In this document: positions 8,552 to 17,878 of the stretch, one piece after another
Layout of the letters: the number at the start of each line of letters is the position of its first letter
Numbering within the stretch: position 1 is the stretch's first letter
Assembly: GCF_021233435.1 (NCBI RefSeq)
Contig: NZ_CP089468.1
Coordinates: 2,294,001-2,358,000 of the forward strand
DNA from: Halobacterium noricense
GTDB lineage: Archaea; Halobacteriota; Halobacteria; Halobacteriales; Halobacteriaceae
Direction of reading: 5' to 3'
Length of the DNA stretch: 64,000 bases
Made by a program: the position numbers and the translations under genes
Notes under the pieces: generated by a model
Databases searched by the model: none
What the model was told of the DNA's origin: nothing
The model's input: the letters and a program-made list of their open reading frames with translations, nothing else

Positions 8552-9607
8552 TCATGCAGTGTTCGCGTCCGCGCGCTCGGCGAGCCGGATGCCCGTCTTC
8601 TTCAGGATGCGCGTCGAGAACAGCGTGTCCCAGTCGTCGTCGCCGACGTCCCAGTAGTCGGCAATCACGTCCCGGACTTGCTCGATGCGCTGCTGGCTCT
8701 CGTCCTCGCTACGCCCGTGAGTCATCGCGAAGAAGTTGTACTCCCAGACGCCGTCGTGGCGCGGGCGCTCGTAGCAGTGCGTCACGAAGTCCAGACTCGC
8801 CACGGCGGGCCCGACCTCCTCGACGAGGTCGTCGGGCACGTCCCAGACGGTCATCCCGTTCTCCGTGTACCCAAGCGAGTAGTGGTTCGGGATGACGCCG
8901 ACGCGCCGGACCTTCCCCTCCTCGTTGAACCGCCGCAGCGTCTCCACGACCCAGTCGGTCTCCTGGCCGATTTCTTCGGCGACAGCCTGGTACGGCGTCT
9001 CCGCGATCGGGAGGCCGTCCTGGACTTCCAGCACGAGGTCGCGTTCCGCCGGCGTGAGCGTGTCGCGGTCGGTCGGGTCCGGCGTCGGCCCGAGGTGCGA
9101 GAGGTCCACGTCGCCGTCCGAAATCGGGCCGTCCACGAGGAACTTCGCCTCCACGCGGAACTCCTGTTGCTTCGGGAGGTTGTACGTCGGCTGGCCGGTC
9201 TCCTCCTCGATATCCGCCAACACGTCCGCGACGCGCTCGTCGTCGGCGACCGACACGACGAACCACATGTTCAGGTGTGGGTGTTCGCGCTCGTAGTTGT
9301 GCGCGACCTCCCGGTAGCTGTTGACCGCCTCTGCAATCTCCTCGAAGTCGGCCTCGGGTGCGTGCATCGCGACCAGCGACGCGTTCCCGCCGATTTCCTC
9401 GGCGTTGATGAGCGCGCCGAACCGCGTCAGCACGTCCTCGTCGTCGAGGCGGCGGACGCGGTCGAGCAGGCCCGCCGGGTCGACGTCCACGCCCCGCGAC
9501 CGGAGCGCGTGCGCCGCCGGCTCGAAGGGCCGGTGCACGACCGGGAACCCCCCCTGAAACGCGTTCAGTACCGCGCGGTCCCGGTCGTCGAGGTCCGCGA
9601 TATCCAT
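8552..9607 (-). CDS. ahbAB: Siroheme decarboxylase, fused AhbA-AhbB type
   Basis: A 351-residue protein made of two tandem Lrp/AsnC-like halves. Members of this family decarboxylate siroheme to 12,18-didecarboxysiroheme in the alternative (Ahb) heme pathway of archaea. The first half has HNYEREHPHLNMWFVV and the second has CYERPRHDGVWEYNFFAMTHG, the paired active-site segments of AhbA and AhbB. In many organisms these are two separate subunits; here they are one chain. The start at MDIADLDDRDRAV (9607) removes a short upstream extension. It heads the operon with the siroheme dehydrogenase and hemA. Confidence 0.9.
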   Translation of the reverse strand: MDIADLDDRDRAVLNAFQGGFPVVHRPFEPAAHALRSRGVDVDPAGLLDRVRRLDDEDVLTRFGALINAEEIGGNASLVAMHAPEADFEEIAEAVNSYREVAHNYEREHPHLNMWFVVSVADDERVADVLADIEEETGQPTYNLPKQQEFRVEAKFLVDGPISDGDVDLSHLGPTPDPTDRDTLTPAERDLVLEVQDGLPIAETPYQAVAEEIGQETDWVVETLRRFNEEGKVRRVGVIPNHYSLGYTENGMTVWDVPDDLVEEVGPAVASLDFVTHCYERPRHDGVWEYNFFAMTHGRSEDESQQRIEQVRDVIADYWDVGDDDWDTLFSTRILKKTGIRLAERADANTA

Positions 9608-9739
9608 AGCCAGAACTGAGGGGGCGCGAACCATAAACGACCCGACTCACGCCGCGGCCTGGGAATCGTCGAGAGGCGGTACAGCCCGTGAGTCGGCAAC
9701 GAACAGAATCAGTACGGGCGGCTCGCAGCCGTCCCGGAG

Positions 9740-10156
9740 TTAGCTGTCGAAGCCGTCCTCGGTGATGCCGACCACGCGTTCGACGCCGTCGAGGGCGCGA
9801 ATGTCGTCGATGACGGCGTCGTGCTCGCCGGTCGCTTCCCAGTACAGCACGAGGTCGAACGTGCCCTCGCGGAGCAGCTGCTGGCACTCCCAGACGAAGT
9901 CGTCGCCGTCGAGGGTGAGCCCCTGATGTTGGTTCACACCGAACTCGTCGCTGTCGTTGCCCGAATAGACGTACGTGTCGCCGACGTCGGCGTGCTCGGC
10001 GACCGCGCTACCGGCGTCGAGGGTGAGCTGGTGGAGCAGGCTCTCCGCGCTGGAGTCGTAGGTGGTGTGGACGATCGCGCCCGCGAGCTCGATGTCGCCG
10101 GGCTGCAGGAGTTCGACCGTCTCCCGGTAGAGGTCCTCGTTGACCGTCTCGCTCAT
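9740..10156 (-). CDS. Haloarchaeal conserved protein (DUF5778-like)
   Basis: A 138-residue acidic protein with no signal peptide or membrane segment. The N-terminal half reads as a helix followed by a mixed alpha/beta domain (DIELAGAIVHTTYDSS, HQGLTLDGDDFVWECQQLL). I recall it as a haloarchaeal-only family of unknown function, possibly DUF5778. The ATG at 10156 is preferred over an Arg-rich upstream extension. It is divergent from uppS. Confidence 0.65.
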   Translation of the reverse strand: MSETVNEDLYRETVELLQPGDIELAGAIVHTTYDSSAESLLHQLTLDAGSAVAEHADVGDTYVYSGNDSDEFGVNQHQGLTLDGDDFVWECQQLLREGTFDLVLYWEATGEHDAVIDDIRALDGVERVVGITEDGFDS

Positions 10157-10263
10157 GGCTGAGACGACACACCTGCGGGCCATACGTGTGGCGGTTCGCC
10201 GCCGCAGCCCTCGTTCGCGCGCGAGCAGAAGGCTGATACGTGCGACCGTCGTCAACTCGCGTG

Positions 10264-11172
10264 ATGCGAGACTGGCTCCGTTCGGTCCTGAACGCCGGCT
10301 ACGAGCGCGTCCTCCGCCACGAGGTCGACGGCGCGCCCGCGCACGTCGCCGTCATCCAGGACGGCAATCGGCGCTACGCCCGCGAACGGGGCAAGGACGC
10401 CACCGAGGGCCACAGCGAGGGCGCCGAGACCACCGAGAACGTCCTCGACTGGTGCGCCGAACTCGGTGTCGAGGAACTCACGCTGTACGCGTTCTCCACG
10501 GAGAACTTCGACCGCCCTGACGAAGAACGCCAACACCTCTTCGACCTCCTGACGGAGAAATTCCGGGAGTTCGCGGACGCCGACCGCGTCCACGACCAGG
10601 GCGTCCGGATTCGCGCCATCGGCGAGACCGACATGCTCCCCGAGCGCGTGCGGGACGCCATCGAGTACGCCGACCGCCGCACTGCGGGCTACGACGACTT
10701 CACGCTGAACATCGCGGTCGCGTACGGCGGCCGCGCGGAACTGCTGGGCGCCGCACGCGGCGTCGCCGAGGCGGTCGCCGACGGCGACCTCGACCCCGGG
10801 GACGTGGACGTCGCGGAAATCGAGGACCGTCTAGAGACGAGTCCGGTCCGCGACGTCGACCTTATCGTGCGCACGGGCGGCGACGAGCGCACGTCGAACT
10901 TCCTCCCGTGGCACGCCAACGGCAGCGAGGCCGCCGCGTTCTTCTGCACGCCGTACTGGCCGGAGTTCTCGAAGACGGACTTCCTGCGCGCCGTCCGCAC
11001 GTACGAATCTCGGGAGGCGTCGTGGCGGCGGACGCGAGCCGAGCGCGCACTCGCGCTCGTTCGCGCGCTCGGCAGCGAAGTCGGGGAAGCGCGACGCATC
11101 CTCGACCGCCTCCGCGACCAGCTCCCCGACCCGCCCGAGGACGTCGAGGCGGACGGGCAGTCCGCGGACTGA
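10264..11172 (+). CDS. uppS: cis-Prenyltransferase (polyprenyl diphosphate synthase)
   Basis: A 302-residue Z-type prenyltransferase that condenses isopentenyl diphosphate onto an allylic primer to give the long polyprenyl (dolichol-type) carrier used for N-glycans and cell-surface sugars. The catalytic Asp33 lies in IQDGNRRYARERG, the hydrophobic tunnel motif is LTLYAFSTENF, and the IPP-binding motif is RTGGDERTSNFLPW followed by EAAAFFCTPYWPEF. All catalytic positions are present. ATG at 10264 is chosen; a GTG lies immediately before it. Confidence 0.95.
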   Translation: MRDWLRSVLNAGYERVLRHEVDGAPAHVAVIQDGNRRYARERGKDATEGHSEGAETTENVLDWCAELGVEELTLYAFSTENFDRPDEERQHLFDLLTEKFREFADADRVHDQGVRIRAIGETDMLPERVRDAIEYADRRTAGYDDFTLNIAVAYGGRAELLGAARGVAEAVADGDLDPGDVDVAEIEDRLETSPVRDVDLIVRTGGDERTSNFLPWHANGSEAAAFFCTPYWPEFSKTDFLRAVRTYESREASWRRTRAERALALVRALGSEVGEARRILDRLRDQLPDPPEDVEADGQSAD

Positions 11173-11174
11173 GC

Positions 11175-11348
11175 TTACTCCTCCCGTCCGCCGTCCGGAG
11201 CCGTGTCGTCCGTGCCACCAGTCGCACGCTCGGCACGGAGGTCTGCCGCGATACGGCGCTCCACCTCCTCGGCAGAGTCCACGAACTCGGTCTCTAGGTC
11301 GTCGGAGAGCATCTCTCGTGGCGTCTCGCAGGGGTCTCCGTCAGACAT
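11175..11348 (-). CDS. Small acidic protein, 57 residues, unknown
   Basis: An ATG-started frame on the - strand converging with uppS (2 bp between stops). It encodes a charged, helix-rich peptide with MLSDDLETEFVDSAEEVE in the first half and a Gly/Asp/Thr-rich tail. Third codon positions are mostly G or C, as in real genes here. I do not recognise a family. It is too short to be sure it is expressed. Confidence 0.5.
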   Translation of the reverse strand: MSDGDPCETPREMLSDDLETEFVDSAEEVERRIAADLRAERATGGTDDTAPDGGREE

Positions 11349-11474
11349 CGTGATTCCTCTCGAATCGGGCTACGTACCTCGCCACATTAGTCCTTGTGTG
11401 CCGAATCGCGGTCGAGAGCGCGTCTTCGGCCGAGTACACCGGCGGGAACTCCGTTACGACGTTGGCCGAACAGC

Positions 11475-11493
11475 CGGAAATCGGAGATTTCCG
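11475..11493. repeat. Palindrome CGGAAATC-GGA-GATTTCCG, copy 1
   Basis: An 8-bp perfect stem with a GGA loop, 9 bp past the stop of the second cis-prenyltransferase gene. The same 19 bp occur at 18952-18970. It could end transcription, but its recurrence suggests a dispersed palindromic element. Confidence 0.6.
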
Positions 11494-11502
11494 TGCTTCG
11501 GT

Positions 11503-12111
11503 CTAGCGACCGAACCGCCGCTGCCGGTTCTCGTAGTCCAGCACCGCGCGCAGGTAGTCGCGCTTGCGGAAGTCCCGCCAGTTGACGTCCGTGAAGTAGA
11601 GTTCCGAGTAGACGGACTGCCAAATCATGAAATCGGAGAGGCGCTCGGCGCCGGTCTTGATGACGAGGTCGGGCTCCTCGGGAAAGACGAGTTCGGACTC
11701 GACGACGTCCTCGTCGACGTCCTCGGGGTCCATCTCGCCGCTGTCGACGGCTTCCGCGACGTTCCGGACGGCGGTCGCGAACTCCTGTTTGCCGCCGTGG
11801 CCGACGCTCACCTGAATCGGGGCGTCCGCGCGCTGGTCGTCGTCCGGCCCGCGAGCGGCGACTTCTCGGGGGGCGGAGACGCGCGCGAGTTCGCGTTCGA
11901 GCGTCGGGACGGCGGCCTCGTCGAGGACGCTCACGTAGACGGTGACGCGGTCGGCACCGTAGTCGAACGCCCACCCGAAGAAGTCCGCAAGCGTGTCGTA
12001 CGCGCCGGCTTCGAGGAGGTCGCGCTCCGTGATGACGAGCGCGACGTGGTCGGGCGCGTCGGCGTCGTGGCGACGCACGCGGAGCGCGAGGTAGCGGTCG
12101 TAGAGGCCCAC
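11503..12111 (-). CDS. cis-Prenyltransferase paralogue lacking the catalytic DGN motif
   Basis: A 202-residue member of the UPP synthase fold. The C-terminal part is well kept (KTGAERLSDFMIWQSVYSELYF then WRDFRKRDYLRAVLDY), matching the IPP-binding region, but the N-terminal motif that should carry the catalytic Asp reads ALVITERDLLEAG instead of DGNxR. It may therefore be inactive alone, or act as a partner of the neighbouring complete enzyme, as NgBR/Nus1 proteins do in eukaryotes (inference). The GTG at 12111 is the likely start. The complete uppS is 330 bp away on the opposite strand. Confidence 0.8.
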   Translation of the reverse strand: MGLYDRYLALRVRRHDADAPDHVALVITERDLLEAGAYDTLADFFGWAFDYGADRVTVYVSVLDEAAVPTLERELARVSAPREVAARGPDDDQRADAPIQVSVGHGGKQEFATAVRNVAEAVDSGEMDPEDVDEDVVESELVFPEEPDLVIKTGAERLSDFMIWQSVYSELYFTDVNWRDFRKRDYLRAVLDYENRQRRFGR

Positions 12112-12245
12112 ACCGTCGCATCCGCCGTCGCGGCCCAAAACCTTGCGGGTCTGTGGGCGTGGCGACCCTTTTCCCGGCGGGTAGCGGGTGTCGCGGTTCC
12201 CGGTTCGGGGAAGTTAAGTACGGTCCCGGGTAACCCACGACGGAC

Positions 12246-13568
12246 GTGAACTGGAGTCTCCGGCGCGCCGCGGCGTTCGCGCTCGTGGCGTCGCTCTCGC
12301 TGCTCGCGCCGTTGCTCGGCCGGGCAGCGGCCGCCCCGTTCGTGCTCGTCGCCGCGGCAGCCGCCGTCGTCCCCGAGGGCTGGCTATTCGAGGTGTTCTC
12401 GACGCCGCGCGACCGCCGCGAGGGACGGCTGTGGACGCTCGTCGGCTTCTCGCTCGCAGCCGCCGGTCTCGGCCTGCTCGTGCCGCTGTTCGAGGTGCCG
12501 GTGGGCGTGTTCGTCGCGAGCGTGCTCGTCGTCGGCTACGGCGACCTCGGGCGACGGCTCGTACTCGCTGCCCGGGAGAGCCGCGCGATCTCGATGGTCG
12601 GCTTCGTCGTGCTGGGCGCGCTCGCTGCGCTGGCCGGACAGGGCGTCGTCGCGGCGCTCGCCGGCCAGCCGGTCGTCACCCCGACGCACGTGTTCCTCGC
12701 GGCGAGCGGCGCGCTCGCCGCCGGGATTCTGCGGTCGGTGTTTATCGGCCGTGACGACCCGGTCGTGCTCGTGACGGTCGCGCTCCTCCTGTGGCTGTTC
12801 GCCGTACTCGCACCGTTCGCCGACGTCTCGGCGGCGACCGCGTGGGAGCGCGTCGTCGTCGCGCTCGTCGTCACCTCCGCGTTCGGCTACGTCTCCTACG
12901 CGCTGGACGCGACGTCGGTCGCCGGGATGCTGACGGGCGTGCTCCTCGGCCTGTTGGCGGTCGTGCTCGGCGACTACGGCTGGTTCGTGGTGCTCATCGC
13001 GTTCTTCGCCATCGGCAGCCTCACGACGAAGTTCCGCTACGACCAGAAGCTCGAACGCGGCGTCGCCGAGGACAACGAGGGTGCTCGCGGCACCGGGAAC
13101 GTGCTCGGAAACTCCGCGGCCGCGCTAGTCGCGCTCCTGTTGTACGCCGCGCACGCCCACGTGCCGCTGTCGGACCTCGCGTACCAGTTCGCCTACGCGG
13201 GTGCCGTCGCCACCGCGCTGGCGGACACGCTCTCCAGCGAGGTCGGCGGGCTCTTCGATACGCCGCGGCTCGTGACGACGTTCGAACGCGTCGAACCCGG
13301 GACCGACGGCGCGGTGACGTGGCAGGGCGAACTCGCGGGGCTCGCAGGCGCGGGCCTCATCGCCGCCATCTGCGTCGCCGTCTTCGGGTTCGGGCTCGTC
13401 GGCGCTGGCGTCGTCGTCACCGCAGGGTTCGTCGGGATGACTGCGGACAGCGTCGCCGGCGCGGTCATCGAGGGCGACGTCGTGGGGAACCAGGGTGTGA
13501 ACTTCCTCGCGACGCTCTCCGGTGGCATCGCTGGCGGCGCCCTCGCGCTGCTGGTCGGTCTCGCCTAA
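12246..13568 (+). CDS. DUF92 (TMEM19/VTE6-like) integral membrane protein
   Basis: A 440-residue protein with about ten membrane segments. The C-terminal 250 residues match DUF92, with the polar loop FRYDQKLERGVAEDNEGARGTGNVLGNS and the later ADTLSSEVG and TADSVAGAVIEG segments. The plant and cyanobacterial member VTE6 phosphorylates phytyl phosphate, so an isoprenoid-phosphate kinase role is plausible. The position directly divergent from a cis-prenyltransferase gene supports a link to polyprenyl recycling (inference). It starts with GTG. Confidence 0.85.
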   Translation: MNWSLRRAAAFALVASLSLLAPLLGRAAAAPFVLVAAAAAVVPEGWLFEVFSTPRDRREGRLWTLVGFSLAAAGLGLLVPLFEVPVGVFVASVLVVGYGDLGRRLVLAARESRAISMVGFVVLGALAALAGQGVVAALAGQPVVTPTHVFLAASGALAAGILRSVFIGRDDPVVLVTVALLLWLFAVLAPFADVSAATAWERVVVALVVTSAFGYVSYALDATSVAGMLTGVLLGLLAVVLGDYGWFVVLIAFFAIGSLTTKFRYDQKLERGVAEDNEGARGTGNVLGNSAAALVALLLYAAHAHVPLSDLAYQFAYAGAVATALADTLSSEVGGLFDTPRLVTTFERVEPGTDGAVTWQGELAGLAGAGLIAAICVAVFGFGLVGAGVVVTAGFVGMTADSVAGAVIEGDVVGNQGVNFLATLSGGIAGGALALLVGLA

Positions 13569-13579
13569 TTACTGCAGAA

Positions 13580-14917
13580 TCAGTAGTCGTCGGCGGTGTG
13601 GACGCGCACGCCGGCGGGCTGTTTGACGAACTCGCCAGCGCTGGTGCCGACGAGCTTCGCGACGCCGCGCTGGGCGGCGACGTCGAGGAGCCGCTGCGTG
13701 ACGGGGCCGTCGAGCACGACGACCCGCGGGACGGTCGTCGCGGCATCGAGCGTCTCCATCGCCTCGTCGGCGTCGGCTTCCACGAGGACGTCGAGGTCGT
13801 CATCCAGCAACCGGACGGTCCCGGAGCCGACGACCTCGTCGACGTGGTCGCCGACGGTCTTCGAGACGGGTTCGGGTGGCTCCGCGGCGGACTCGGGTTC
13901 GGTCTGCACCGTGCTCGCCGTCGACGAGGCCGAGGCGGGCGCGGGCGTCGCGCTGCCGTCGGTTGCCGCGGTCGCCTCGTCGGGCGTGACGGATTCGACG
14001 GCGGCCGCCGGTGTTCCGCCGACGACGTCGTCGTTGGGCGTCGCGTTCGCGACTGTGGGCTCGTCCTGTTGCGTCTCCTCGGACTCGTCCGCATCGCCCT
14101 CGGGGGCGCTCACCAGCGTCGCGGAGTCAGCGGGGGTCTTCTCGCGGAGCGCGACGTCGACGGCTTCCCGAGAGAGGTCTTCGACGGATTCCCCGTCGGG
14201 CGGCCGCGCGACGTAGTCGAGGTCGGCGACCTGCCGGAGTTCCCGGAGGATGAGGTCGCCGCCGCGGTCGGCGTCGAGGAACGCGGTCGCGGTGCGCTCG
14301 CGCGTGAGGTCGGCGACGGCGTCGGGGACATTCGTCCCCTCCACGGCGATGGCGTTCTTGATGCCGTACTGGAGGAGGTTAACGACGTCAGCGCGGCCCT
14401 CCACGACGAGGACGGCGTCGCTGGTGGCGACGTGTGGGCCCGCGGGCAGGCCCTCGTACTCGGTGACGTCCTCGACGCGGACGCTCTCGCGGACCTCGCG
14501 GAGAATGTCCTCGGAGTCGATAGCGCCCTCGTCGAACGCCGACGCGAGGAGCTCCTTCGCACGGTCGACGATTTCCCGGCGCTTGGCGGCGCGCACGTCC
14601 TCGATGCGCTCGACTTCGACCTGCGCGCGACACGGACCGATGCGCTCGACGGCCTCCAGGGCCGCCGCGAGCGTCGCCGTCTCGACGCGGTCGAGACTCG
14701 ACGCGATGGTGATGGTACCGAAGGACTGGCCGCCCTCGCTGTCGACGGAGACGTCGATGCGGCCGAGTTTCGCGGAGTCCTGCAGGTCACGGATGTCGAG
14801 GTCGTCGCCCAGCAGGCCCTCGGTCTGCCCGAAGGCGGCACCGACTACGTCGGTGCGCTCGACGACCCCGTCGGCGACGAAGTCCGCGTGGATGAGGTAC
14901 TTCGCGGTGTCCTCCAT
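13580..14917 (-). CDS. dnaG: Archaeal DnaG-type primase
   Basis: A 445-residue archaeal DnaG. The TOPRIM domain is clear: VVEGRADVVNLL with the catalytic Glu near residue 175 and the DxD-type ATAFLDADRGGDLIL near 218. The N-terminal 160 residues carry the archaeal DnaG fold, and a low-complexity Ala/Thr/Glu linker (about 280-360) joins the C-terminal domain. Archaeal DnaG can make RNA primers and is also part of the RNA exosome. It converges with the DUF92 gene. Confidence 0.95.
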   Translation of the reverse strand: MEDTAKYLIHADFVADGVVERTDVVGAAFGQTEGLLGDDLDIRDLQDSAKLGRIDVSVDSEGGQSFGTITIASSLDRVETATLAAALEAVERIGPCRAQVEVERIEDVRAAKRREIVDRAKELLASAFDEGAIDSEDILREVRESVRVEDVTEYEGLPAGPHVATSDAVLVVEGRADVVNLLQYGIKNAIAVEGTNVPDAVADLTRERTATAFLDADRGGDLILRELRQVADLDYVARPPDGESVEDLSREAVDVALREKTPADSATLVSAPEGDADESEETQQDEPTVANATPNDDVVGGTPAAAVESVTPDEATAATDGSATPAPASASSTASTVQTEPESAAEPPEPVSKTVGDHVDEVVGSGTVRLLDDDLDVLVEADADEAMETLDAATTVPRVVVLDGPVTQRLLDVAAQRGVAKLVGTSAGEFVKQPAGVRVHTADDY

Positions 14918-15164
14918 CAGTATTGTGCTCTCTTAGAAGTATGGCGGCGTGCGGGAAATAGCTGTCGCGACGGCGACCAACGCCCGCTGTCCGTCGGCGA
15001 ATGACTGGGTTTCGACGACGGAGGTGGCCCGTTCGGCCGGGCGAACCGCCCTCGTCGAGAGTATGACGAGACACGTGCACTGATAGGAGAAAAATTTTCT
15101 ATGGAATGATGTTCAGAGGGTTTTAGCAACATTTAACCCGGATAGGTAGACACATAGCAGTAAC

Positions 15165-15374
15165 ATGCCCGCACGTTCGGCACTCGGTTGGGGAACCGTC
15201 TTCGTCGTCCTCGTCGCACTCGCCATTCCGTGGTTCCTGTGGAACGACGCCTCGATGGTCGCCGGGCTGCCCGTCTGGGTGTGGTGGCACGTCGGCTGGA
15301 TGGTCGTCACCGCGGCGGCGTTCGCCGCGTTCGCGCGCCGCGACTGGGGGACGTTCGCGGGGGTGGCGAAATGA
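15165..15374 (+). CDS. DUF3311 small membrane protein
   Basis: A 69-residue protein with two membrane helices (residues about 9-27 and 36-57) and a conserved ALAIPWFLWND turn, typical of DUF3311. This family almost always precedes an SSS-type symporter and is thought to be an accessory subunit. Its stop overlaps the symporter start by ATGA. Confidence 0.9.
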   Translation: MPARSALGWGTVFVVLVALAIPWFLWNDASMVAGLPVWVWWHVGWMVVTAAAFAAFARRDWGTFAGVAK

Positions 15375-16852
15375 GCGCACTGCTCGAAATCAGCATCGTC
15401 GTGGCGTACATGCTGGTCGCGCTCGCGGTCGGCGCGGTCGCGTACCGCGTCACCGACCGCACCGCCGAGGACTACTACCTCGCGGGCCGCGGGCTCGGCA
15501 CCGGCGTGTTGCTGTTCACGACGTTCGCCACCCTCCTCTCGGCGTTCACGTTCTTCGGCGGCCCGAACACCGCGTTCTCCGCGGGGCCGGAGTGGATTCT
15601 CGTGATGGGGCTGATGGACGGCGTCCTCTTCGGCCTCCTGTGGTACCTGCTGGGCTACCGCCAGTGGCTGCTCGGCCGCGCGCACGGCTACGTCACGCTC
15701 GGCGAGATGCTCGGCGACCGCTTCGGCTCGAAGACCCTCCGGGGGCTGGTCGCGGGCGTCAGCATCTTCTGGCTGTTCCCGTACGTGATGCTCCAGCAGG
15801 TCGGTGCCGGCACCGCGCTCGAAGCGCTCACGAACGGGACGGTTCCGTACTGGGCGGGCGCGGGCTTCATCACGCTGTTCATGATTGCGTACGTCGTACT
15901 CTCGGGGATGCGCGGCGTCGCGTGGACGGACACCCTGCAGGGCGTGTTCATGCTGTCGATGGTGTGGCTGGCGTTCGCGTGGATTGCGAGCGCGCTCGCC
16001 GCCGAACCCGGTGGCATCGGCGCCGCGATGCCGACGGAGTTCCGCGCGCTCGGCGGCGGCGTCTACTCGCCGCAGTGGATGCTCTCCCAGGCCGTCGGCA
16101 TCGCGTTCGGCGTGACGATGTTCCCGCAGGTGAACCAGCGCTTCTTCGTCGGGAAGTCCGAGAAAGTGCTCAAGCGCACGTTCGCGCTGTGGCCCGTGCT
16201 GGTCGTGCTCCTGTTCGTCCCGGCGTTCCTGCTCGGGTCGTGGGCCCAGGGCGTCGGCCTCGCGATGCCCGACGGCGGGAACATCCTCCCGGTGCTGCTC
16301 GCCGAATACACGCCGAGCTGGTTCGCCGCGCTCGTCGTCGCTGGTGCGCTCGCCGCGATGATGAGTTCCTCGGACTCGATGCTGCTCTCGGGGGCGTCGT
16401 ACTTCACGCGCGACCTCTACCGGCCGTTCGTGAACGCCGACGCCAGCGAGGGCTACGAGAACAAGCTGGGGCGAATCGGCGTCGTGGTCTTCGCGTCGGC
16501 GACGTTCGTCGCGAGCCTGTTCACGCCCGGCACGCTCGTCTCCATCGGGGAGACCGCGTTCGGCGGATTCGCCCAGCTCGCGCTCCCGGTCGGCGTCGCG
16601 CTCTACTGGCGCAACACGACCCGCTCGGGGATGCTCGCGGGCATCGGCGGTAGCCAGTTGTTCTACCTCGTGACGGTGTTCGGCCCAACGGTGTACGTCG
16701 CCGGCGTCCCCGTGTTCGCGGACGCCTACTGGGGCTGGCTCCCTTCGGTCGTCGGCATGGCTATCGGGCTCGTGCTCACGGTCGGTGTCTCCGCGGTGAC
16801 CGCGCAGGCCACCAGCGAGGACACGAGCGTCTACTTCGAAGCGGCGGACTGA
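15371..16852 (+). CDS. Sodium:solute symporter (SSS family)
   Basis: A 493-residue transporter with about 13 membrane helices. It shows the family features TFATLLSAFTFFGGPNT in the first helices and the sodium-site segment MMSSSDSMLLSGASYFTRDLY near residue 340. It imports a solute with Na+, which suits a halophile; pantothenate, proline and carboxylates are all possible and the sequence does not decide. It is coupled to the DUF3311 gene by a 4-bp overlap. A winged-helix gene converges on it with no gap. Confidence 0.92.
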   Translation: MSALLEISIVVAYMLVALAVGAVAYRVTDRTAEDYYLAGRGLGTGVLLFTTFATLLSAFTFFGGPNTAFSAGPEWILVMGLMDGVLFGLLWYLLGYRQWLLGRAHGYVTLGEMLGDRFGSKTLRGLVAGVSIFWLFPYVMLQQVGAGTALEALTNGTVPYWAGAGFITLFMIAYVVLSGMRGVAWTDTLQGVFMLSMVWLAFAWIASALAAEPGGIGAAMPTEFRALGGGVYSPQWMLSQAVGIAFGVTMFPQVNQRFFVGKSEKVLKRTFALWPVLVVLLFVPAFLLGSWAQGVGLAMPDGGNILPVLLAEYTPSWFAALVVAGALAAMMSSSDSMLLSGASYFTRDLYRPFVNADASEGYENKLGRIGVVVFASATFVASLFTPGTLVSIGETAFGGFAQLALPVGVALYWRNTTRSGMLAGIGGSQLFYLVTVFGPTVYVAGVPVFADAYWGWLPSVVGMAIGLVLTVGVSAVTAQATSEDTSVYFEAAD

Positions 16853-17134
16853 CTACCAGTCCGCGAGGCGCTCGGCGACCCACTCGCGGTGCTCGCGAAA
16901 GCGTCGCTCGCCCGCCTCGGTCAGCAGGAGGCGGTCGTGGACGCCGTCGCGCTCGCGCTCGACGAATCCCGCGTCTTCGAGCTTGTTGACCGCGCCGTTG
17001 AACCGCTTCGGCCGGATGCGCTCGTCGTTCTTCCGCTCGATTGCGCGCTTGACCGACTGCTGGGTGGGGTCGCCCTCGCTGGCGACGACCACGCAGACGT
17101 CGCGGCGCAGCCCCGACGACAACCACTTGCTCAT
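16853..17134 (-). CDS. Winged-helix transcription regulator (PadR/MarR-like)
   Basis: A 93-residue single-domain DNA-binding protein. The pattern RPKRFNGAVNKLEDAGFVERERDGVHDRLLLTEAGERRF is recognition helix plus wing of a PadR or MarR-like fold. It has no ligand domain. Its stop abuts the symporter stop, so it may regulate neighbours, but the target is not visible. Confidence 0.75.
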   Translation of the reverse strand: MSKWLSSGLRRDVCVVVASEGDPTQQSVKRAIERKNDERIRPKRFNGAVNKLEDAGFVERERDGVHDRLLLTEAGERRFREHREWVAERLADW

Positions 17135-17188
17135 GGCCGCGTGTTGGCGCGAGCCGAAGAAACCGCTGACGGTCGCCCAACGAGCGCG

Positions 17189-17773
17189 CTATCGGGAGTC
17201 GAGGCCGCCGAGCAGGTAGCCGCCGAACGCGAGCACCCACGCCAGCCCGAGGTACGCGACCCAGCGCTCTAACCCACCAATTCCGAGCGGCGTCCCGCCG
17301 CCCAGCGACACGAACGCGACGAACGCGACCAACTCCGCGACGCCGAGCACGATGGAGACGTACCGCAGCGGTCCACGAACAGTCGCTGCGCCCGCGAGCG
17401 CGCTGAGGCCGAGGCCGGCGAACGCGACGGTCGCGGCGACGAAGTGAGGGGCACCAGTCTGAGACGGAAACACGCCGACCCCAACGACGCCGACGCCCGC
17501 GACCGCGAAGATGCCCGGGAACAGCGGTCGGTCGTATACTTCGCGGAGCGCGAACGTGGCGAACACTACCAGCAGGCCAGCGACGACCATCGTCGCGTTG
17601 AACACCGCCTGCGACGCCGGCGGCGCGCCCGCCGCGCCGAGCGCGCTTATCGTCTGGTCGGCCGCACTGTATCCGGGGTAGAACACTTCCGCGGTGACGA
17701 AGCCCAGCACCGTGAGCACGCCGCCACCGACGAGTGCCGTGCCAGCGACGGCGCGAGCGCGACCGGATTCCAT
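17189..17773 (-). CDS. DUF998 family membrane protein
   Basis: A 194-residue protein with six predicted membrane helices. The N-terminal helix followed by FYPGYSAADQTISALGA is the DUF998 signature. The family's function is unknown. The start at MESGRARAVAG is chosen because the frame further upstream runs antisense to the next gene. It lies divergent from the regulator at 17879. Confidence 0.85.
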   Translation of the reverse strand: MESGRARAVAGTALVGGGVLTVLGFVTAEVFYPGYSAADQTISALGAAGAPPASQAVFNATMVVAGLLVVFATFALREVYDRPLFPGIFAVAGVGVVGVGVFPSQTGAPHFVAATVAFAGLGLSALAGAATVRGPLRYVSIVLGVAELVAFVAFVSLGGGTPLGIGGLERWVAYLGLAWVLAFGGYLLGGLDSR

Positions 17774-17878
17774 GCTCGTCGCATCGGCGTCGTCCGGGAA
17801 GTAAGTACACCCCGCCGTGGACGTGCCTGCGGAGGCCGCCACGGTAGCCTTTTCAGCGGGATTCCCCAAGACTCGTGC

